DNA from: Mesorhizobium sp. NZP2298
GTDB lineage: Bacteria > Pseudomonadota > Alphaproteobacteria > Rhizobiales > Rhizobiaceae
Length of the DNA stretch: 64,000 nt
Assembly: GCF_013170825.1 (NCBI RefSeq)
Contig: NZ_CP033365.1
Location: 5,158,001 to 5,222,000 of the forward strand
Direction of reading: 5' to 3'
Part shown: positions 1 to 8,280 of the stretch, piece by piece
Layout of the letters: each line of letters opens with the position of its first letter
Position numbering within the stretch: position 1 is the stretch's first letter
Made by a program: the position numbers and the translations under genes
Notes under the pieces: generated by a model
Seen by the model: only the letters and a program-made list of their open reading frames with translations
Databases searched by the model: none
Told to the model about the DNA's origin: nothing

Positions 1-1
1 T

Positions 2-268
2 CCGCAACATTGGTTCGCCGGCGGCAAATCGCTAGCCGAGCATGGCTCCAACACGTTCTGGCTGGATATCAAGGTGGTCGACGGCACCAACACCAAGCTC
101 GAGCTGGAAGCCTATCTCAAGGCTCTCTTCGATGCCTTCGACCGTCTGCTGGGCGGCGTGCACGAGGAAAGCTATGCCTTCGTGCATGAAGTACCTGCCG
201 CCGCCTATGGCTATGGCGGCAAGACCCAGGAGTTCCGATTCATCAGCGGGCGGTTGAAGGCGGCATGA
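2..268 (+). CDS. Tautomerase family protein, 3' part only
   Basis: The reading frame is open from the left edge and stops at TGA 266-268, so the start lies outside the window. The 88 visible residues include NTFWLDIKVVDGTN and HEESYAFVHEV, followed by a Gly/Tyr-rich GYGGKTQEFR tail. This pattern fits the roughly 140-residue tautomerase-like (4-oxalocrotonate tautomerase superfamily) proteins of proteobacteria. The catalytic N-terminal proline cannot be seen because the 5' end is missing. The substrate is unknown. A strong hairpin follows the stop, so the gene is probably the end of its transcript. Confidence 0.7.
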   Translation, partial: PQHWFAGGKSLAEHGSNTFWLDIKVVDGTNTKLELEAYLKALFDAFDRLLGGVHEESYAFVHEVPAAAYGYGGKTQEFRFISGRLKAA

Positions 269-275
269 CGGCCTT

Positions 276-303
276 GGCCTTCTCCCTCCAGAGGGAGAAG
301 GCC
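276..303 (+). terminator. Perfect hairpin after the tautomerase gene
   Basis: Arms 276-288 and 291-303 are perfectly complementary over 13 bp and start 8 nt after the stop codon. No clear T-run follows on the + strand, so it may be a transcript-end stabiliser or a copy of a short palindromic repeat rather than a classical Rho-independent terminator. Confidence 0.5.
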
Positions 304-403
304 CCCTCTTCCACATTGACCTCAGGCCCACTTCCGCTACCTTCTGCCCCCGAAGCGGCCGCGGAAGAGCCGCTATGACAAAACTTGTTGGGAGAGACGC
401 GGC

Positions 404-2626
404 ATGATCCTGACACTGGCGCTGCTTGCGGGTCTTGTTGCAGCCTGGCTGCTGATCGGCGTGGTGGAAAAATTCCGCCTCGGCCTGCGCTTCACCCAGG
501 CGCTGCTCTATGTGCCGTTCAAGCTCGCCTACCGGATCAGCGACAACCGCGTCAGGATCGCCCGCAAGGCGCAGGTACCGGTCATCTACGTGATCTCGCA
601 CCAGTCGCGCTTCGAACCGGCGCTGATGCTGTCGCTGCTGCCCGACGACACGCTGCATATACTCGACGAGGTCTCGGCACGCTCGCCCTGGCTCGAACCC
701 TGGCGCGAACTTGGCCGCACCATTGCCTTCAATGCGGAACACGTCTTCGTCAGCCGCCGCCTGGTGCGTGTGCTGAAGGGCAAGGGCCGGCTCGCCGTCT
801 ATCTGCCGGATGCGGTCGAGCCCGACGTCAAGACGTTTCGCCTGTTTCGCGCCGTCACCCGCATCGCCATGCAGGCCGACGCCCGCATCGTCCCGATCTT
901 CGTCGCCGGCGCGCGCATCCTGCCTGTGTCGCTGACGCCTGCGGACAAGGCGCCGCGGCACTGGTTTCCGCGGCTGTCGATCAGCGTGCTGGAGCCGATG
1001 ACCATCGCCGAACTTGTGGCGCGCAGCCCGGACCAGGCCTCGAACACCAATGCGCTGTTCGACCGCGTCGCCGAGGCCCGGCTTTTTGGCACCGACCTCG
1101 ATCGCGGCCTGTTCCTGGCCATGCGCGATGCGGCATTCAGAGTCGGCGCCTCGCATCCGATCATCGAGGATGTCATTTCGGGCGCGCTGACCTATCGCGA
1201 GATGTTCATCGGCGCGCGCGTGCTGGGCAGGCGCTTCGAGGCGGTAACGGCACCGGGCGAGGCAGTGGGGATAATGCTGCCCAACGCCAATGGCGTCGTG
1301 CTGTCGCTGGTCGGCCTTCTCTCGGGCGGACGAGTCGCGGCTATGATCAACTACACGGCCGGGCCGGCGAGCGTCACGGCGGCCGTGCGCACGGCCGTCA
1401 TCCGCACCGTCATTTCGTCGCGCGCCTTCGTCGACAAGGCCGATCTCGCCGATATCGTGGCGGCGGCCGAAAAGGGTGGCGCCAGGCTGCTGTGGCTGGA
1501 AGATATTCGCACCAGCGTCACCCCGCTGGACAAGCTTGCCGCCGCCTTGCTGTGGCGCTGGCCGCTGCAGCGGCAGGACGCGGCCAAGCCGGGCGTGATC
1601 CTGTTCACCTCGGGTTCTGAAGGCACGCCGAAAGCGGTCGTTCTGTCGCAAAAGAACCTGCTCGCCAACGCCATGCAGGCCGAAGCGCGCATCACCATTT
1701 CGCCGGCCGATATCCTGCTCAACGTACTGCCGGTGTTCCACTCCTTCGGCCTGACGGGCGGCACCATATTGCCACTGGTTACCGGGGTAAAACTGTTCCT
1801 CTACCCCTCGCCGCTGCACTACAAGATCATCCCCGAGATCGCGCGCAAGGTGAAGCCAACGATCATGTTCGGCACCGACACATTCCTCGCCAACTATGCG
1901 CGCACCGCCAAGGACGGCGACTTCTCCAGCCTGCGCTTCGTCGTCGCCGGCGCCGAGGCGGTGAAGCCGGAAACCCGCCGCGTCTACCGCGAGCGCTTCC
2001 AGGCCGAAATCATCGAGGGCTTCGGGTTGACCGAGGCAGCACCCGTGGTTGCCGTCAACACCGCGATCCATGGCCGTGACGGTACTGTCGGGCGGCTCTT
2101 ACCGGCCATGCGCATGAGGCTGGAACCGGTCGAGGGCATTACGGACGCCGGTCAGTTGTGGCTCGACGGACCCAATCTCATGATGGGCTACATGACAGCG
2201 GACCGTCCCGGTGAGTTGCAGACTCTGACCGGCTGGCACGATACCGGCGATATCGTCGCCGTGGACCGCGAAGGCTTCATCAGCATTCGCGGTCGCGCCA
2301 AGCGCTTCGCCAAGATCGCCGGCGAGATGGTGTCGCTGGGCGCGGTCGAGATGCTGGTGCAGTCGCTATGGCCCGAAGAGCGCCACGCGGCGGTTGCGGT
2401 GCCGGACAAGAGGCGCGGCGAGCGCATCGTGCTGGTCACCACGGCCGACGATGCCAATCCCGAAGAACTGCGCCAGTTTGGCAAAAAGGCCGGGGCAGCC
2501 GAACTGATGGTGCCGAACGACATCGTCAAGGTGGAGGAAATTCCGGTGCTCGGTTCCGGCAAGACCGACTATGTCTCCACCAGGAAGCTGGCGATCGATA
2601 GGCTGGGGCTCGGCGTCGCGGCCTGA
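404..2626 (+). CDS. Acyl-ACP/acyl-CoA synthetase with N-terminal acyltransferase-like domain (Aas-like)
   Basis: A 740-residue protein built like bacterial Aas: an N-terminal hydrophobic segment (about 1-20), a PlsC/LPLAT-like region (about 55-200) and a C-terminal AMP-forming ligase domain. The ligase has the phosphate-binding loop FTSGSEGTPKAVVLS near residue 400, the motif IEGFGLTEAAPV and the motif WHDTGDIV. It should activate fatty acids with ATP for phospholipid re-acylation. The acyltransferase motifs are unusual: the HX4D motif reads HQSRFE (His66, Glu in place of Asp), and where EGTR is expected the sequence reads YLPDAVEP. The acyl-transfer half may therefore be altered or inactive. 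The phosphatidylserine pathway genes lie next door on the other strand, which fits a role in membrane lipids. Confidence 0.8.
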   Translation: MILTLALLAGLVAAWLLIGVVEKFRLGLRFTQALLYVPFKLAYRISDNRVRIARKAQVPVIYVISHQSRFEPALMLSLLPDDTLHILDEVSARSPWLEPWRELGRTIAFNAEHVFVSRRLVRVLKGKGRLAVYLPDAVEPDVKTFRLFRAVTRIAMQADARIVPIFVAGARILPVSLTPADKAPRHWFPRLSISVLEPMTIAELVARSPDQASNTNALFDRVAEARLFGTDLDRGLFLAMRDAAFRVGASHPIIEDVISGALTYREMFIGARVLGRRFEAVTAPGEAVGIMLPNANGVVLSLVGLLSGGRVAAMINYTAGPASVTAAVRTAVIRTVISSRAFVDKADLADIVAAAEKGGARLLWLEDIRTSVTPLDKLAAALLWRWPLQRQDAAKPGVILFTSGSEGTPKAVVLSQKNLLANAMQAEARITISPADILLNVLPVFHSFGLTGGTILPLVTGVKLFLYPSPLHYKIIPEIARKVKPTIMFGTDTFLANYARTAKDGDFSSLRFVVAGAEAVKPETRRVYRERFQAEIIEGFGLTEAAPVVAVNTAIHGRDGTVGRLLPAMRMRLEPVEGITDAGQLWLDGPNLMMGYMTADRPGELQTLTGWHDTGDIVAVDREGFISIRGRAKRFAKIAGEMVSLGAVEMLVQSLWPEERHAAVAVPDKRRGERIVLVTTADDANPEELRQFGKKAGAAELMVPNDIVKVEEIPVLGSGKTDYVSTRKLAIDRLGLGVAA

Positions 2627-2653
2627 GTCAGATCAAGGACTTCTGCGGACCTT

Positions 2654-3472
2654 TTAACCTATGTCCGAAGGCGGTACTTTCTCGCCCTCGAGCGAGGCGC
2701 GCTTGGAGTAAGCGCGCACGGAAAACGGCAGGAAGATCAGATAGCCCGCGACCGATGCCGTCAGCGTGTACCAGGGATAGGTCATCAGCAAGAGGACGTA
2801 GAGCACGACGGCCAGGATGACCGGCAGCACCCTGTCGCCCGGGATCTTGATGCTCTTGCCGGAATAGACCGGCAGCCGGCTGACCAGAAGAAAGGCGACC
2901 AGGATGGTGAAGCCGGTGGCGACGAAGGCCGCCGGGCGGCTGGGCTCCACCCCGAGCCGCAGGAAATAGAGATAGAGCGGCAGCATCACCAGCACCGCGC
3001 CTGCCGGCGCCGGCACACCGACGAAATATTCGGTCTGCCACAAGGGGCGTTCGGCCTTGTCATCGTCGAGCACGTTGAAGCGGGCGAGCCGCAGCCCGCA
3101 GGCAATGGCGAACAGGAGTGCCGCGATCCAGCCCGGCGAGCCGGCGCGGTCGAGCAGGAAGGCATAGAGCACCAGAGCAGGTGCCACGCCGAAATTGACG
3201 ATGTCGGCCAGCGAATCCATCTGCGCGCCGAATTTGGAGGTTGCCTTCAGCATCCGCGCCAGGCGGCCATCGATGCCGTCGAGAAAGGCGGCCAGCAGCA
3301 CCATCACCACCGCGGGTTCGAAGCGGCCTTCAAAGCCGAAGCGGATGCCGGACAGTCCGGCGCAGATGGCAAGCACGGTGACGAGGTTGGGCAGCACCAT
3401 GCGCATCGGTATCTCGCGGATGCGCGGACCGCCGCTGGCATGTGCCTCGAACTTTTTGAACGGCGCGCCCAA
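2654..3472 (-). CDS. pssA: CDP-diacylglycerol--serine O-phosphatidyltransferase
   Basis: A 272-residue integral membrane protein making phosphatidylserine from CDP-diacylglycerol and serine, the first step to phosphatidylethanolamine. The CDP-alcohol phosphotransferase signature DGx2ARx8Gx3Dx3D is complete at about residues 68-90 (DGRLAR...FGAQMDSLAD). Several hydrophobic spans follow. It begins 3 nt after psd, so the two sequential enzymes are co-transcribed. The chosen ATG starts MGAPFKKFEA; a shorter start at MRMVLPNL would also keep the whole catalytic domain. Confidence 0.93.
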   Translation of the reverse strand: MGAPFKKFEAHASGGPRIREIPMRMVLPNLVTVLAICAGLSGIRFGFEGRFEPAVVMVLLAAFLDGIDGRLARMLKATSKFGAQMDSLADIVNFGVAPALVLYAFLLDRAGSPGWIAALLFAIACGLRLARFNVLDDDKAERPLWQTEYFVGVPAPAGAVLVMLPLYLYFLRLGVEPSRPAAFVATGFTILVAFLLVSRLPVYSGKSIKIPGDRVLPVILAVVLYVLLLMTYPWYTLTASVAGYLIFLPFSVRAYSKRASLEGEKVPPSDIG

Positions 3473-3475
3473 GGC

Positions 3476-4174
3476 TCAGGAAATCCGCACAAGGGGAGTG
3501 CCGACGACACCACCGAATTCGGCAAGCACGGTTTCACCGCCGACCGCCGTCTGGCCAACGGCAACACGAGGCGTCGCGGTCAGGGGCAGGAACACGTCGA
3601 CGCGCGAGCCGAAGCGGATCAGGCCGAACCGCTCGCCTGTGCCGATCGAGCCGCCGGCCTCGGCCCAGCAGACGATGCGGCGCGCCACCAGGCCGGCGAT
3701 CTGGACGGCAGCCACCGTGCCGTTGGGGCTCTCGATGACCAGGCCGTTGCGTTCGTTCTCGGTGCTGGCCTTGTCGAGTTCGGCGTTGAGGAATTTTCCC
3801 GGCCGATGTTCGATCTTGGCGATGCGGCCGCGCACGGGCGAGCGGTTCACATGGCAGGAAAAGACGTTCATGAACACCGAAATGCGGGTCATTTCGACAT
3901 TGCCGAGGCCGAGTTCACGCGGCGGCAGGGCCGGACCAACCGCCGAGATGATGCCATCGGCCGGGCTCACCACCAGCCGATCGTCCACCGGGGTGACGCG
4001 CTCGGGATCGCGGAAGAAATAGACGCACCAGGCGGTCAGGATCAGGCCGATCCAGAACAGGATGGAGGAGAAATAGCCGAGGAAGAGCGTCGCCGCGCCA
4101 AAGGCGGCAATGAAGGGGTAGCCCTCGCGATGGATCGGTACGAACGCGTTCTTGACCGTGTCGACAAGGCTCAT
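3476..4174 (-). CDS. psd: Phosphatidylserine decarboxylase proenzyme
   Basis: A 232-residue protein, the size of the short soluble-type bacterial Psd. It decarboxylates phosphatidylserine to phosphatidylethanolamine using a pyruvoyl group made by self-cleavage. The cleavage site FGS is at residues 188-190 ([11 protein letters not shown]), so Ser190 would become the pyruvoyl residue. Two hydrophobic stretches near residues 20-55 and the FRDPER motif at 54-59 match the family. It is upstream of pssA in a two-gene unit; its promoter should lie in 4175-4300. Confidence 0.93.
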   Translation of the reverse strand: MSLVDTVKNAFVPIHREGYPFIAAFGAATLFLGYFSSILFWIGLILTAWCVYFFRDPERVTPVDDRLVVSPADGIISAVGPALPPRELGLGNVEMTRISVFMNVFSCHVNRSPVRGRIAKIEHRPGKFLNAELDKASTENERNGLVIESPNGTVAAVQIAGLVARRIVCWAEAGGSIGTGERFGLIRFGSRVDVFLPLTATPRVAVGQTAVGGETVLAEFGGVVGTPLVRIS

Positions 4175-4613
4175 GGGATGGGGGCGGTCCCTGTTTCAGG
4201 TTCGGCCTCAATAGCCGAAACACCCCCTGCCCGCAACGCGACAATCCGCGGCGCGGGGCGAACGGGCACACCCACCCGGCGTCGGAACGCCAGGCGCTCC
4301 GCATTTCTGGAAGTCGCGGTCGGCTTGTGCACCCATGCCATAGCCGTCAAGATTCCGGCCTGCACGGAGCAGATCTCATGAAAAGCCGAGGATTCACGAT
4401 CCGCGTAGTTCTCCTGCGCCGCGCGACCGCTGGCAAGGACGGTGGTTTGGAGCCACCTTCATGCAGCGCAATGGCCATGCCGATGGGGCATTCGTCCTGA
4501 GCGAAAAGCAGCAACTCACTGTCGGCGAACAGCCCTCTCGTTCGTCCTTGGTGAGAAAACGCGCCATCGCACCCGCAAAGGGCCGATGACGCACGCAACG
4601 GAGACTCTCGATC
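4175..4613. other. Intergenic region between divergent psd and the SMP-30 gene
   Basis: About 440 bp without a convincing gene. Short frames on both strands lack a family match and a ribosome site. It should carry the promoters of psd (leftward) and of the SMP-30 gene (rightward). I see no clear operator, repeat or RNA gene. Confidence 0.5.
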
Positions 4614-5480
4614 ATGCAGACATCGTCCGGCACCAAAGCTCGTCTCATCACGGAAGGCCTGGCCTTCGGCGAGTCGCCGCGCTGGCATGACGGGCGGCTG
4701 TGGGTCTGCAACTGGGGCACCGGCGAGATCATAGCGGTTGATGCCGATGGCAACCGCGAAGTCATGCTCACCGTGCAGGCGGACTTGCCCTATTCCATCG
4801 ACTGGTTGCCGGATGGACGCCTGCTCATTGTCTCAGGTCGCGAGGGTTTGCTGTTGCGGCAGGAAGCCGATGGCGGGCTCGTCACCCATGCCGATCTGCG
4901 CGGCTTGTCGAAAAGTCCGTGGAACGAGATCGTCGTCGATGGGCGCGGCAATGCCTATGTCAATGGCGGCGGGCCGGCGCCGGCGCCCGGTGAGCATTTC
5001 GGTCCGGGCACCATCGCTCTGAACACACCGGACGGCGCGACCCGGCAAGTTGCAGACAATATCGCCTTTGCCAACGGCATGGCGGTGACACCGGACAACA
5101 AGACACTGATCCTTGCCGAATCCCATGGCAAACGGCTGACCGCTTTCGACATCGCCGCCGACGGCATCCTGTCCAACCGGCGCGTCTGGGCCGATCTCAA
5201 CGGCTATCCGGATGGCATCTGCCTCGATGCCGAAGACGCGGTCTGGTACGCGGATGTTCCCAACAAGCACTGCGTGCGGGTGCGCGAGGGCGGCGAGGTG
5301 CTGCAGACCGTCGCCGCCGATCGCGGCTGCTTTGCCTGCATGCTGGGCGGTGCGGACCGAAGGACATTGTTCATCGCCGCCGCCGAATGGCGCGGCTTCG
5401 AGCACATGGTCAGCGACGCCCGCACCGGCCAGGTGCTCGCCATTGAAGCACCAGCACCTGGGGTCGGCTGGCCTGGCTAG
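4614..5480 (+). CDS. SMP-30/gluconolactonase family lactonase
   Basis: A 288-residue predicted six-bladed beta-propeller. Typical SMP-30 strings are visible: ITEGLAFGESPRWHDGRLW (the Glu is a metal ligand), the NEIVVDGRGNAYVN blade, FANGMAVTPDNKTLILAESHGKRL and YPDGICLDAEDAVWYAD. Such enzymes hydrolyse sugar lactones or other lactones with a bound divalent metal; the substrate cannot be read from sequence. The ATG at 4614 is preceded by CGGAGAC at good spacing. The stop shares the palindrome CTAG with the stop of the convergent ABM gene. Confidence 0.85.
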   Translation: MQTSSGTKARLITEGLAFGESPRWHDGRLWVCNWGTGEIIAVDADGNREVMLTVQADLPYSIDWLPDGRLLIVSGREGLLLRQEADGGLVTHADLRGLSKSPWNEIVVDGRGNAYVNGGGPAPAPGEHFGPGTIALNTPDGATRQVADNIAFANGMAVTPDNKTLILAESHGKRLTAFDIAADGILSNRRVWADLNGYPDGICLDAEDAVWYADVPNKHCVRVREGGEVLQTVAADRGCFACMLGGADRRTLFIAAAEWRGFEHMVSDARTGQVLAIEAPAPGVGWPG

Positions 5481-5830
5481 AGTCCCGGTACCCGTTGATA
5501 GTTGGCGATGTCGGCCCGGACACCGAGCCGGGCGATCGTCTCCTTCGGGTCGAAGGCAACGCGCTCATGCGCGGCCTTGACGATCGGAACCACATTGTCG
5601 ACGGCAGCCTGGCTTTCCCATTCGACGATAGTGACGAGATTGAATTCGCCTGGTCCGGAGAATTGTTCGAGCAGAAAATCCTGCACGAAACCTTCCTGCA
5701 GGCGCAGCAGCTCGTGCGTCATCTTCACCTTGGCGAGGATTTCCTCGCGGGCATTGGCAGGTACGACGAACTTGTCGACCCTGAACACGCTGCTGCCGTT
5801 AACGTGGTGATTCTTAAAGCTCATATCCAC
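5477..5830 (-). CDS. ABM-domain (antibiotic biosynthesis monooxygenase-like) protein
   Basis: A 117-residue single-domain ferredoxin-like fold protein: VFRVDKFVVPANAREEILAKV, then FVQDFLLEQ and NLVTIVEWESQAAVDNV. ABM proteins include cofactor-free monooxygenases and heme-degrading enzymes. No heme-ligand Asn/His/Trp set is evident, so a quinone- or xenobiotic-directed function is as likely. A SoxR-type operator lies directly upstream, suggesting induction by redox-cycling compounds. The stop codon overlaps that of the convergent SMP-30 gene. Confidence 0.75.
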   Translation of the reverse strand: MDMSFKNHHVNGSSVFRVDKFVVPANAREEILAKVKMTHELLRLQEGFVQDFLLEQFSGPGEFNLVTIVEWESQAAVDNVVPIVKAAHERVAFDPKETIARLGVRADIANYQRVPGL

Positions 5831-5872
5831 TTTTTCCGTCCTCGATGATGCGGTTTCCGGCTCTCGGTCGAC

Positions 5873-5903
5873 GGTCTACAATCTCAACTTAAGTTGAGGT
5901 CAA
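5873..5903 (-). promoter_or_regulatory. SoxR/MerR-type promoter and operator of the ABM gene
   Basis: On the minus strand TTGACC (-35, 5898-5903) and TAGACC (weak -10, 5873-5878) are separated by 19 bp, the long spacer typical of MerR-family promoters. The spacer holds a perfect 16-bp palindrome, CTCAACTTAAGTTGAG (5883-5898). The half-sites CTCAA/TTGAG match the known soxS operator of E. coli (CCTCAAGTTAACTTGAGG) apart from the central bases. No soxR/merR gene is in the window, so a regulator acting in trans is inferred. Confidence 0.65.
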
Positions 5904-5956
5904 GCGGATTTTTTCTCCTTCTCTCCTTACGAGAGAGAAAGAAGAGCCGCCCGCAG

Positions 5957-7840
5957 CTACGACACCTCCGACGTCCGCCGGCGGACGATGACGCCGAGTT
6001 CGTCGCCCTCGCGAGCGAGACGCAGCCGCTCCTCGGCTTCGGTCGCCTCGCGCTGGCGGTCCCACATCGAGGCGTAGAGGCCGTGCTTGCGCATCAGTTC
6101 GACATGGGTGCCGCGTTCGGCGATCTGGCCATCCTTGAGCACGATGATTTCGTCGGCCGAGATCACCGTCGACAGGCGGTGGGCAATGACAATGGTGGTG
6201 CGGCCCTTGCTGACCAGATCGAGCGCGGCCTGAATCTCTTGCTCTGTGTGGCTGTCCAGCGCCGAGGTCGCTTCGTCGAGCATCAAGATCGGCGGCGCTT
6301 TCAGGATGGTGCGGGCGATCGCCACGCGTTGCTTCTCGCCACCCGAGAGTTTCAGGCCACGCTCGCCGACCATCGACTTGTAGCCGTCAGGTAGTTTTTC
6401 GATGAATGGCCCGATCTGGGCGAGTTCGGCCGCCTTGCGGACCTCCTCCTCACTCGCGCCGACGCGGCCGTAGCGGATGTTGTAGGCGATGGTGTCGTTG
6501 AACAGAACCGTGTCCTGCGGCACCATGCCGAGTACCGCGCGCAAGCTGTCCTGGGTGACATCCCTGACGTCCTGGCCGTCGATGAGAACCTGGCCGCCCT
6601 GCACGTCGTAGAAGCGGAACAGCAGCCGCGAGATGGTCGACTTCCCGGCGCCCGACGGCCCGACAATGGCAACCGTCTTGCCCGCCGGCACTTCAAAGGA
6701 GACACCTTTCAGGATCTTGCGGTTCGGATCATAGGAAAAATGCACGTCGCGAAACTCAACCTTGCCGGCGCCGACGGCCAGCGGCTTGGCGTCCGGCTTG
6801 TCGACGATCTCCTGCGGCACGTCGAGCAGGTCGAACATGTGCTCGATATCGGTGAGGCCCTGCCGGATTTCGCGGTAGATGAAGCCGATGAAGTTGAGCG
6901 GCACGGAAAGCTGCACCAGCATGGCATTGATGAAGACGAAATCGCCGACGGTCTGCGTGTGAGCCTGCACCTCCAGTGCCGACATGCACATGACGACCAC
7001 CGTGCCAATGCCGAAGATGACACCCTGGCCGAAGTTCAGCCAGCCGAGCGAGGTCCAGGTCTTGGTGGCGGCGACCTCGTAGCGGGCCATCGAGCGGTCG
7101 AAGCGCTCCGCTTCCATGCGCTCATTGGTGAAGTATTTGACCGTCTCGAAATTGAGCAGCGAATCGATCGCCTTGGTGTTGGCGTCGGTGTCGCTGTCAT
7201 TCATGTCGCGGCGGATCGAAATGCGCCAATCGCTCGCTTTGACCGTGAACCAGACATAGAGGCAGACGGTAGCCGCCACAACGGCCACGTATTTCCAGCC
7301 ATAGGTGAAACCGAATATGCCCGCGGTCAGCGCGAATTCAAGGATGGTCGGCGCGGTGTTGAGCATGATGAAGCGCACGATCGTTTCGATGCCCTTGGTG
7401 CCGCGTTCGATGATGCGCGACAGGCCGCCGGTGCGGCGCTCCAGGTGGAAGCGCAGCGACAGCTGGTGCATGTGGACGAAGGTGCGGAAAGCAAGCTGGC
7501 GCACCGCATGCTGGCCGACCCGTGCAAACAGCGCATCGCGCAACTGGTTGAAACCGAGTTGGACGAGCCTCAGGACATTGTAGGCAATAACCAGCATCAC
7601 AGGGGCAAGCAGGAAGGACGGCAATGGCGGCGGCGTTCTGGCCCCACCAGCCAGCGCATCGGTCGCCCATTTGAAGAAATAGGGACCGGCGACCAGTGTC
7701 ACCTTGGCAACGACCAGCAGCAGCGTCGCCCAGGTGACGCGCGCCCTGAGATCGGCGCGGTCGGCCGGCCACATATAGGGCCAGAGATTGCGCAATGTCG
7801 CCAGGGTAGATGTTTCGGCGGAGACGGTTTTTTCGACCAC
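5957..7840 (-). CDS. ABC exporter, Atm1/HMT-type half transporter (membrane + ATPase)
   Basis: A 627-residue half transporter with an N-terminal six-helix exporter domain and a C-terminal ATPase. Walker A GPSGAGKST lies near residue 397, signature LSGGEKQR near 500, Walker B ILMLDEAT near 523, then the H-loop AHRLSTV. The helix segment RGTKGIETIVRFIMLNTAP is typical of the Atm1 subfamily, which exports glutathione-linked compounds and in bacteria can give heavy-metal tolerance. I chose GTG at 7840 because the open frame further upstream overlaps arsR and has no domain similarity; AAGG lies upstream of it. It starts 26 nt after the arsR gene and is likely in its operon. Confidence 0.85.
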   Translation of the reverse strand: MVEKTVSAETSTLATLRNLWPYMWPADRADLRARVTWATLLLVVAKVTLVAGPYFFKWATDALAGGARTPPPLPSFLLAPVMLVIAYNVLRLVQLGFNQLRDALFARVGQHAVRQLAFRTFVHMHQLSLRFHLERRTGGLSRIIERGTKGIETIVRFIMLNTAPTILEFALTAGIFGFTYGWKYVAVVAATVCLYVWFTVKASDWRISIRRDMNDSDTDANTKAIDSLLNFETVKYFTNERMEAERFDRSMARYEVAATKTWTSLGWLNFGQGVIFGIGTVVVMCMSALEVQAHTQTVGDFVFINAMLVQLSVPLNFIGFIYREIRQGLTDIEHMFDLLDVPQEIVDKPDAKPLAVGAGKVEFRDVHFSYDPNRKILKGVSFEVPAGKTVAIVGPSGAGKSTISRLLFRFYDVQGGQVLIDGQDVRDVTQDSLRAVLGMVPQDTVLFNDTIAYNIRYGRVGASEEEVRKAAELAQIGPFIEKLPDGYKSMVGERGLKLSGGEKQRVAIARTILKAPPILMLDEATSALDSHTEQEIQAALDLVSKGRTTIVIAHRLSTVISADEIIVLKDGQIAERGTHVELMRKHGLYASMWDRQREATEAEERLRLAREGDELGVIVRRRTSEVS

Positions 7841-7866
7841 TTTTTCTTGCCTTTTGGGTGAGAGGG

Positions 7867-8214
7867 TCAGCGGCCGGAGCAGCAGGAATTGACGAGGGCG
7901 CTCAGCGATGCCGATGTCTCGGCGAGGGCCGCGCGATCGACGGCATAGCGGGAGCGCCGGCGGTCGGGCTCGAAGCGGACAAGGCCGGCCTCGACCAGTA
8001 TCTTCAGATGCTGCGAGACCGTCGACTGCGCCAGATCGAAACGATCGACGACCTCGCGGCAGCAGCACGAATTGCTGGCCGAGAGGTGCTTCAATATCTC
8101 GATACGCGCGGGATGCGACAGCGCCGCGAATCGCGCCGCGACAGCGCGACTGTCGCAGATGCGGTTGGATAGCGCGCTGCCAGCGCGGTCTGGTTCAAGG
8201 GTGGATTCTGTCAT
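7867..8214 (-). CDS. ArsR/SmtB-family metalloregulator
   Basis: A 115-residue winged-helix repressor: AALSHPARIEILKHL, recognition helix AQSTVSQHLKILVEAGLV, and a basic wing DRRRSRY. Cys50-Cys51-Cys52 sit just before the recognition helix, about where ArsR and CadC carry metal-binding cysteines, and another pair (Cys111-Cys112) ends the protein. This suggests sensing of a thiophilic metal or metalloid, not proven. It precedes the Atm1-like exporter by 26 nt on the same strand, so it probably autoregulates the pair. Confidence 0.85.
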   Translation of the reverse strand: MTESTLEPDRAGSALSNRICDSRAVAARFAALSHPARIEILKHLSASNSCCCREVVDRFDLAQSTVSQHLKILVEAGLVRFEPDRRRSRYAVDRAALAETSASLSALVNSCCSGR

Positions 8215-8280
8215 CGTTCATCGGCGATAGACGATGGATGTCACCGCCGCAAGCTGCTCTTCCGGGCAGATCGGATCGCG

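Noticed and set aside
32-2071. 679-codon open frame on the minus strand
   Set aside because: It lies fully antisense to the Aas-like gene. Its product is Arg/Gly/Asp-rich without domains. High GC third positions create such long antisense frames.
4347-4688. Short minus-strand frames overlapping the start of the SMP-30 gene
   Set aside because: No recognisable protein pattern; they overlap the ribosome site and first codons of a clear gene.
5919-5939. Short inverted repeat TTCTCTC/GAGAGAA as terminator of the ABC exporter
   Set aside because: The sequence after the hairpin on the minus strand is A-rich rather than T-rich, and the stem is short.
7841-8068. N-terminal extension of the ABC exporter frame
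   Set aside because: It overlaps the arsR coding region in another frame and is Arg-rich without similarity; GTG 7840 is the better start.
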